Shown here: positions 40,485-44,982 of the stretch, one piece after another
How positions within the stretch are numbered: position 1 is the first letter of the stretch
Layout: each line of letters begins with the position of its first letter
Assembly (NCBI RefSeq): GCF_000784355.1
Contig: NZ_KN360942.1
Span: forward strand, 1 to 44,982
Source of the DNA: Methanolacinia paynteri
Lineage (GTDB): Archaea > Halobacteriota > Methanomicrobia > Methanomicrobiales > Methanomicrobiaceae
Reading direction: 5' to 3'
DNA length: 44,982 nucleotides
The notes under the pieces: generated by a model
The model's database searches: none
What the model was told of the DNA's origin: nothing
Seen by the model: the letters and a program-made list of their open reading frames with translations, nothing else
Program-made: the position numbers and the translations under genes

Positions 40485-41891
40485 ATGGCAAAATCGTTTC
40501 TTGGAAAACTGACCCTGTACTGGTGCGACGAGTGCGGAACGCCGGTACTCGGAAAGAAGTGCTCCTGCGGCGCCGAAACACGCCAGGTCCAGGTGACTCC
40601 ACCGGGGGATATCAGGCCGGCGTTTCAGGCGGATATAGACCATATTAATAATTTATACAGATCCTTCTTCGGTGCGGATCTGATCCCGGAGAATCACATC
40701 GCTGTTCTGAACAAGATCCCGGACAAGGACAGGATGGAGGAGGTCGTCATGGGCGGTGCTGTTGTATGTGCGTTCCGGTACCTTCCGGAAGAGAAAAGAT
40801 GGGAGATCCTTCCGAGGACGCATGCCGCATTGTATTCGAAGCCGGAGAAAGGATTTGTCATCGCCGATGACGGTGCGATAGAATCTATTCAGAGTGGTTC
40901 GAGCCTTCTTGCGCCGGGGCTTGTCGATATTCACCCGGATGTAAAGGAGGGCGACGAGGTCCTTATACTCGACCGGGCGGGAAACTGCATCGGTGCAGGA
41001 AGAGCACGTGAAAATGCAGCGGATGCCGTGAAGATGGAGAGAGGACAGGTAGTAAGGACGAGAAAGGCCGGACAGGGAGTCTGCATTCCAAAGGAATCCA
41101 CGTGGAAGAAGGCGGTGGAATCGAACGGAATCGTCCTGAAAAATATGGAGACCGAGGCGGTGAACTTCGTCAAATCGGTCAAAACGAAGAACCCTGATCT
41201 CTTCGCTTCGGTATCGTATTCGGGCGGAAAGGACAGCCTCGCAACACTGCTGATAGTTCAGAAGGCGATCGGGAAAGTTCCGATATTATTCTCGGATACG
41301 GGACTGGAGTTCCCCGAGACATACAAAAATATCGAGGAGGTTGTCCGGAAGTACGATCTCGAAATAATCAAAACGGGAGCCGGGGATTCCTTCTGGAATA
41401 ATATGGAGATCCAGGGGCCGCCTTCGGTGGATGCAAGGTGGTGCTGCAGCGTATGCAAACTGAACCCGGTCAGGGATCTCATAAAAGAGAACTGGGGCGA
41501 ATGCCTCTCATTTATCGGCCAGAGGAAGTACGAGTCGCTTGCGAGGATGAAGAGCCCGCGGGTCTGGAGGAACTTCAAGGTCCAGGTCCAGCTGTCCGCA
41601 TCCCCGATCCAGCACTGGACCGCCCTGCACGTATTCCTCTATCTTTTTCAGGAAAAAGCGCCATACAATGAATTATACGAAAGAAGGATCGACAGGATCG
41701 GATGTTTCATGTGCCCGTCGAGCGATATAGCTACGTTCGAGACTATAAAGAGAGATTATCCTGATCTCTGGCAGGAATGGGAGAACAAACTTGAGGACTA
41801 CAGGGAGAAGAACGATCTTCCTGAATCATGGGCCGTAAATTTCGAATGGAGAAAGAGAGGAGAGATTGATGACACAAGTAGCTATTCTTGA
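40485..41891 (+). CDS. PAPS-reductase-family protein with zinc ribbon and PUA-like domain
   Basis: The 468-residue product has an N-terminal zinc ribbon (YWCDECGTPVLGKKCSCG, Cys pairs at about 14/17 and 25/27), a PUA-like domain (about 120-200, with FVIADDGAIESIQSGSSLLA and GDEVLILDRAGNCIGAGRA), and a PAPS/adenine-nucleotide alpha-hydrolase domain with the P-loop SYSGGKDSLATL (about 245) and FSDTGLEFPETYKNIEEVV. Four more cysteines follow (RWCCSVCK, GCFMCP), possibly an Fe-S or zinc site. Family members reduce or activate sulfate, or thiolate RNA; PUA suggests an RNA substrate (inference). It overlaps hisH by 23 bp. Confidence 0.85.
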   Translation: MAKSFLGKLTLYWCDECGTPVLGKKCSCGAETRQVQVTPPGDIRPAFQADIDHINNLYRSFFGADLIPENHIAVLNKIPDKDRMEEVVMGGAVVCAFRYLPEEKRWEILPRTHAALYSKPEKGFVIADDGAIESIQSGSSLLAPGLVDIHPDVKEGDEVLILDRAGNCIGAGRARENAADAVKMERGQVVRTRKAGQGVCIPKESTWKKAVESNGIVLKNMETEAVNFVKSVKTKNPDLFASVSYSGGKDSLATLLIVQKAIGKVPILFSDTGLEFPETYKNIEEVVRKYDLEIIKTGAGDSFWNNMEIQGPPSVDARWCCSVCKLNPVRDLIKENWGECLSFIGQRKYESLARMKSPRVWRNFKVQVQLSASPIQHWTALHVFLYLFQEKAPYNELYERRIDRIGCFMCPSSDIATFETIKRDYPDLWQEWENKLEDYREKNDLPESWAVNFEWRKRGEIDDTSSYS

Positions 41892-42471
41892 TTACGGTCT
41901 GGGCAACCTGCGAAGTGTGAAGAAGGGCGTCGAAAAAGCAGGAGCTTCGGTCTTTATCACTTCGGATGTCGAAGAGATGGCGACCGCAGACGGTGTGGTC
42001 CTTCCCGGAGTCGGCGCCTTTTCCGAGGGAATGGAAAAGCTGAACGAGATGAAGAAGGCCCTTATGAATTACGTCGAATCCTCCCCTGTCCTCGGCATAT
42101 GCCTCGGGATGCAGATGCTTCTCGACGTAGGCGAAGAGTACGGGATACACGAGGGCCTCGGGCTCGTTCCCGGAAGGGTGAAGCAGTTTCCGGAGAGAAA
42201 GGGGTACAAAATCCCTCATATGGGCTGGAATACTCTGAAGATCGTGAACGACGATCCGCTCTTCGAGGGAATCCCGGACAACAGCTATGTCTATTTCGTC
42301 CACTCGTATTATGCCGAAACAGAGGAGAAATACACTCTTACCTCGACGGATTATATCTGCAACTTTTCATCGTCAATACGGAATAAAAACGCCTGGGGAA
42401 CGCAGTTTCACCCGGAAAAAAGCGGTGAGACCGGTTTGAAGATCCTTGAGAATTTTATCGGGATGCTTTGA
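41869..42471 (+). CDS. hisH: Imidazole glycerol phosphate synthase, glutaminase subunit
   Basis: HisH supplies ammonia from glutamine to HisF in histidine synthesis. The 200-residue product starts at ATG 41869 (GAGAGGAG upstream; a TTG one codon before is less likely). Hallmarks are VAILDYGLGNLRSVKKGVEK, VLPGVGAFSEGM, the nucleophile cysteine in LGICLGMQMLL, and the His/Glu of FHPEKSGETG. No other his gene is nearby, so the pathway is scattered. It overlaps the upstream gene by 23 bp, so they are co-transcribed, without an obvious functional link. Confidence 0.95.
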   Translation: MTQVAILDYGLGNLRSVKKGVEKAGASVFITSDVEEMATADGVVLPGVGAFSEGMEKLNEMKKALMNYVESSPVLGICLGMQMLLDVGEEYGIHEGLGLVPGRVKQFPERKGYKIPHMGWNTLKIVNDDPLFEGIPDNSYVYFVHSYYAETEEKYTLTSTDYICNFSSSIRNKNAWGTQFHPEKSGETGLKILENFIGML

Positions 42472-42569
42472 GTTTTTAAATAATCATATTCATTTTTTTC
42501 AGGATTAAGAATCTATAAAGGCATTTCAATTCAGCAGGATTATTATCAAACACCTGTATATTTTTTAAT

Positions 42570-43934
42570 ATGAAGCGAACTGGTTTCGTGTTGGTTGCGG
42601 CGCTTATTTTAGTCGTTATTCTTCTTATTGCAGGTTTTGCTCAGACATATAACATATACGAAACGGGTCCGAAGACAACAACAGAAGTTCTGCTGGACCA
42701 GGAGAACGGAACATATATGAAAGTCATCCATGTTGTCGTCAGGGGAGGAACAGAAGAGGAGATAGGATATGAGCTGGGGAAAGTCGGTATCGAAGAGTTT
42801 AATTCGATTCTTCTGCCTTTCGACGATCCTGTCTACGGGGAGGAAAAAGAGCAGTATATCAAAGGCTATGATGAAGACCTGTACGGGCGGGTTCAGGGAG
42901 TAAAGCAGGCATATCAGCTCGGTGAAGACGATTACGGTTACGATGCCAGTTTCCCGTTATATGTCGGAGGTATCCCGTTATGTTCGGCGATTTACTTCCC
43001 TCCTGTTAGCACGGAAGACGGTCACGCAATTGCAGGCAGGAATATGGACTGGTACTATAATTCTGACCATGATGAATTTACAGATGTTACAGATCTTAGT
43101 CTGTTCACGAATGATACGGATATCAATGACGAAAAATTCGATGAACTCCTGGCAGATAGGATAGGAACACTTGCCCACGTCGCAGAGATCTATCCCGATG
43201 AAGGTTATGCCACCCTGGTAATAGGAACCATGGACCTTCTTACAGGGGTTGTCGACGGGTTAAACGAAAAGGGGTTGTATGTAGCTTCGCTCCAGGACGG
43301 CGACACATATACCGATGCTTTCTCCGACCTTGCCGGATTCACCACTACAAGACTGAATTACATGCAGGTGCTCGGATCGATCCTTGAGCATTGCGCCAAT
43401 GTGGAGGAAGCAAAACAAATGCTGACCGAATCCCAGGTTATAATGCCATTCATGGGCGTGCACTTCCTTATCTGCGACGATTCTGGAGCTGCAACAATTG
43501 CAGAATACGATAATGAATCCCATGAATTGATCTTTACGGATTACCAGGATACTGCAGTACCGCTTACCAATTATGCAGTTTATCTCAAGCCCGATATCAG
43601 TCAATATCCGCCTGAAAATCCTAATAATGCACACGACGATTACCTGAGAAGTGCAAAGCTTCACGATTATATCTCGGATCATGAAGAGGCATTTACGACG
43701 GACGATGCATGGGATGCAATGGAGATGGTCGAAGCAAATGCCGATCTCAGTCCGGAAGAAATACTGGCAGGAGAGAATGAAACGGATCGCCTGCTGTGGA
43801 CTGTTGTAACGGACCTAACCGGCAGATCGATGACTGTCAAATTCTTCTTAAAAGACGGCCCGATCAACAACGAGACATACAGGACTCACGATCTCGTTCT
43901 TTCCGAGCCTTTTACGTTTAAACTGGAGCGGTAA
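42570..43934 (+). CDS. Exported Ntn hydrolase of the C45/linear amide hydrolase type
   Basis: The 454-residue product has an N-terminal membrane helix (about 6-24) that places the rest outside. The core is an acyltransferase/amidase of the C45-choloylglycine hydrolase type: the nucleophile candidate C138 in GGIPLCSAIYFPPVSTEDGH, followed by AIAGRNMDWYYNSDHDE, and later VVDGLNEKGLYVASLQDG, EYDNESHELIF and NAHDDYLRSAKLHDYI. These enzymes use an N-terminal Cys freed by cleavage; here cleavage would fall just before C138. Substrate unknown. TATA-like TGTATATTTT lies about 20 bp before the ATG. Confidence 0.78.
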   Translation: MKRTGFVLVAALILVVILLIAGFAQTYNIYETGPKTTTEVLLDQENGTYMKVIHVVVRGGTEEEIGYELGKVGIEEFNSILLPFDDPVYGEEKEQYIKGYDEDLYGRVQGVKQAYQLGEDDYGYDASFPLYVGGIPLCSAIYFPPVSTEDGHAIAGRNMDWYYNSDHDEFTDVTDLSLFTNDTDINDEKFDELLADRIGTLAHVAEIYPDEGYATLVIGTMDLLTGVVDGLNEKGLYVASLQDGDTYTDAFSDLAGFTTTRLNYMQVLGSILEHCANVEEAKQMLTESQVIMPFMGVHFLICDDSGAATIAEYDNESHELIFTDYQDTAVPLTNYAVYLKPDISQYPPENPNNAHDDYLRSAKLHDYISDHEEAFTTDDAWDAMEMVEANADLSPEEILAGENETDRLLWTVVTDLTGRSMTVKFFLKDGPINNETYRTHDLVLSEPFTFKLER

Positions 43935-43958
43935 ACCCACCCTTTTTTTTATCCTAGC

Positions 43959-44218
43959 TAAAGGGTATAAGCCCCTCACGGGGCAACCCGGACGCAAATT
44001 TCTGCGAAATTTGCTTAATCGAGATAGCCCGGCCTGGACGCTACCCTCCGGGTAGCCTCGGCCGGGAGGAAACAAAATTCAATATCAAATATTTGATCTT
44101 TTAATATTGCATCGAAAAAAAAGTCAGGAGCCGGAGGGACGCTTGTCCGTCCCGGAGGCGACCTATCGCGACGAGGGGGAGGGTTAAAGGGAGGGGGAAA
44201 CTTCCCCCTCTCCCTTTA
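43959..44218. repeat. Structured repeat B, copy 2 (short form)
   Basis: This copy of the element at 31714 fills the gap between the convergent Ntn hydrolase and dGTPase genes. It shows GCCCCT-cA-CGGGGC, GCAAATTT/AAATTTGC (43994-44001, 44007-44014), the nested stem CCCGGCC/GGCCGGG (44028-44034, 44060-44066) around CTACCC/GGGTAG, and a last stem TAAAGGGAGGGGGAA/TTCCCCCTCTCCCTTTA with a two-base bulge. TAAAGGG at the left edge and CCCTTTA at the right edge form a short terminal inverted repeat. It lacks the extra module of copy 1. Confidence 0.75.
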
Positions 44219-44234
44219 GAATATTGCTAAAAAC

Positions 44235-44982
44235 CTACCCGAAATCCCTGAACTTCCTCTCGGGAAGGACAATCTTCTTGAAGACAGACTCAAAGTAGCT
44301 GTTCGTCATTCCGGCGATATAATCGCGGACAATTTCCGGGGGCTTCAGGCTCTCGATATAGCTTCTCTGGAATGCTTCTGAATCTATTAGGTCACTATAT
44401 ATCAAAGACGATCTGTTCTCCGATTCCAGGTCGGAGAGATAATATTCGAACACCGTATCAAACATCAGTTTGAGCTTGTAGTCCTGTTCGTGAAGACGGG
44501 GGTTCTCGTAAATCTTCCTGTAATTGTACTCTTTCAGCTCCAATACAAGAGAATAGACATCATCCGAAAACGCGATGCAGTCCGAATCAATGCTCGTCTC
44601 GATAATATCCCTGCAGAAAGAATCGATTACGAGGCCGTTGATATCCCTGTACGAGGCATTTTCTTTCATCAACTTCCTGAGATCTCCCGGAAGATCGTCG
44701 AGACTTTCATCGATAAGTCCAACCTCAATTGCGTCCTGCAGGTCCCGCCCTAGATATGCGATCGTATCGGCGAACCTGACGAGGCAGCCTTCGAATGTCG
44801 CAGGCGAAGGATCGGACCCTGCCTCGGCGCCCGCCAGTTTTTTATCGAAATGCTTCCAGGAAAAATCCCGTTCAGGAGTAATACAGCAGTCCGTCACCTC
44901 CCCGTTGTGGCATAGCACCGAATCAAGGACCTGGAGAGTCAGGTCGCATTCCTCGAGTTTATCGAGAAACCTTACGCTCTGG
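44235..44982 (-). CDS. dGTPase-like HD-superfamily nucleotidohydrolase, C-terminal part
   Basis: The frame stays open to the window edge, so the gene starts outside. About 249 residues are seen. The visible part begins KLEECDLTLQVLDSVLCHNG, then has ATFEGCLVRFADTIAYLGRD followed by LQDAIEVGLI, which matches the dGTP triphosphohydrolase family (EG..VR.AD.IAY...D..DAI..G). These enzymes hydrolyse dGTP, or deoxynucleotides in general, to the nucleoside and triphosphate. The N-terminal HD metal site lies outside the window. The end (SYFESVFKKIVLPERKF) is normal. Convergent with the Ntn hydrolase. Confidence 0.82.
   Translation of the reverse strand, partial: QSVRFLDKLEECDLTLQVLDSVLCHNGEVTDCCITPERDFSWKHFDKKLAGAEAGSDPSPATFEGCLVRFADTIAYLGRDLQDAIEVGLIDESLDDLPGDLRKLMKENASYRDINGLVIDSFCRDIIETSIDSDCIAFSDDVYSLVLELKEYNYRKIYENPRLHEQDYKLKLMFDTVFEYYLSDLESENRSSLIYSDLIDSEAFQRSYIESLKPPEIVRDYIAGMTNSYFESVFKKIVLPERKFRDFG

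Noticed and set aside
1..44982. CRISPR arrays, transposase genes and rRNA genes
   Set aside because: I looked for regularly spaced short repeats, DDE/HUH transposase motifs and rRNA and saw none. The repeats found are dispersed and hairpin-rich, not CRISPR-like.

Overview
The window is archaeal and most likely comes from a hydrogenotrophic methanogen of the Methanomicrobiales type (inference; no mcr or other strictly diagnostic methanogenesis gene is present). The support is: a tetrapyrrole operon that makes uroporphyrinogen-derived siroheme-type intermediates (needed for F430 and B12) with no heme-branch genes; a 14-gene Mbh-type membrane-bound [NiFe] hydrogenase operon; TATA boxes about 25 bp upstream of start codons (leaderless or short-leader genes) mixed with GGAGG/GGTG ribosome sites; a tRNA gene without encoded CCA; and many archaeal-style secreted lipoproteins and C-terminally anchored surface proteins.

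Layout. 1-1466: end of a beta-helix surface protein and two small genes. 1545-7244 (minus): tightly overlapped operon for a precorrin-2 dehydrogenase, hemA, hemB, hemL, hemC and cobA; no hemD is present. 7523-7594: tRNA-Gly(GCC). 7716-11062: a GH3/NagZ-like lipoprotein, a methyltransferase flanked by two copies of a GC-rich, hairpin-rich repeat (family A), and a secreted FKBP isomerase. 11228-14671: strikingly AT-rich island of four genes with no recognised function (one pair is a soluble protein plus a four-helix membrane protein), the best candidate for transferred DNA or an undescribed system. 14771-18646: DUF1294 gene and a segmental duplication (family C) whose two direct copies bracket a secreted metzincin-like protease cassette; the second copy keeps only an in-frame-deleted DUF1294 remnant. 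18968-22697: a run of exported or membrane-anchored proteins with recent internal duplications. 23146-23876: toxin-antitoxin pair plus an orphan antitoxin-like ORF. 23953-30801: transglutaminase-like lipoprotein, hydrogenase maturation protease, three co-oriented envelope genes, CorA, another lipoprotein. 31161-31659: second toxin-antitoxin pair. 31714-32033 and 43959-44218: two copies of another structured repeat (family B), each sitting between convergent genes. 32059-40263 (minus): complete mbhA-N operon. 40485-44982: PAPS-reductase-like protein, hisH, an Ntn (C45-type) hydrolase and the C-terminal part of a dGTPase-like HD hydrolase cut by the window edge.

How the genes work together. The six tetrapyrrole enzymes convert glutamyl-tRNA to uroporphyrinogen-level intermediates and on to precorrin-2 and sirohydrochlorin. 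Mbh couples ferredoxin and H2 to ion transport through its Mrp-like antiporter module; the maturation protease at 25102 is the kind of factor that could process a [NiFe] large subunit. The rest of the window is mostly accessory: envelope proteins, stress modules, dispersed structured repeats and one AT-rich island.
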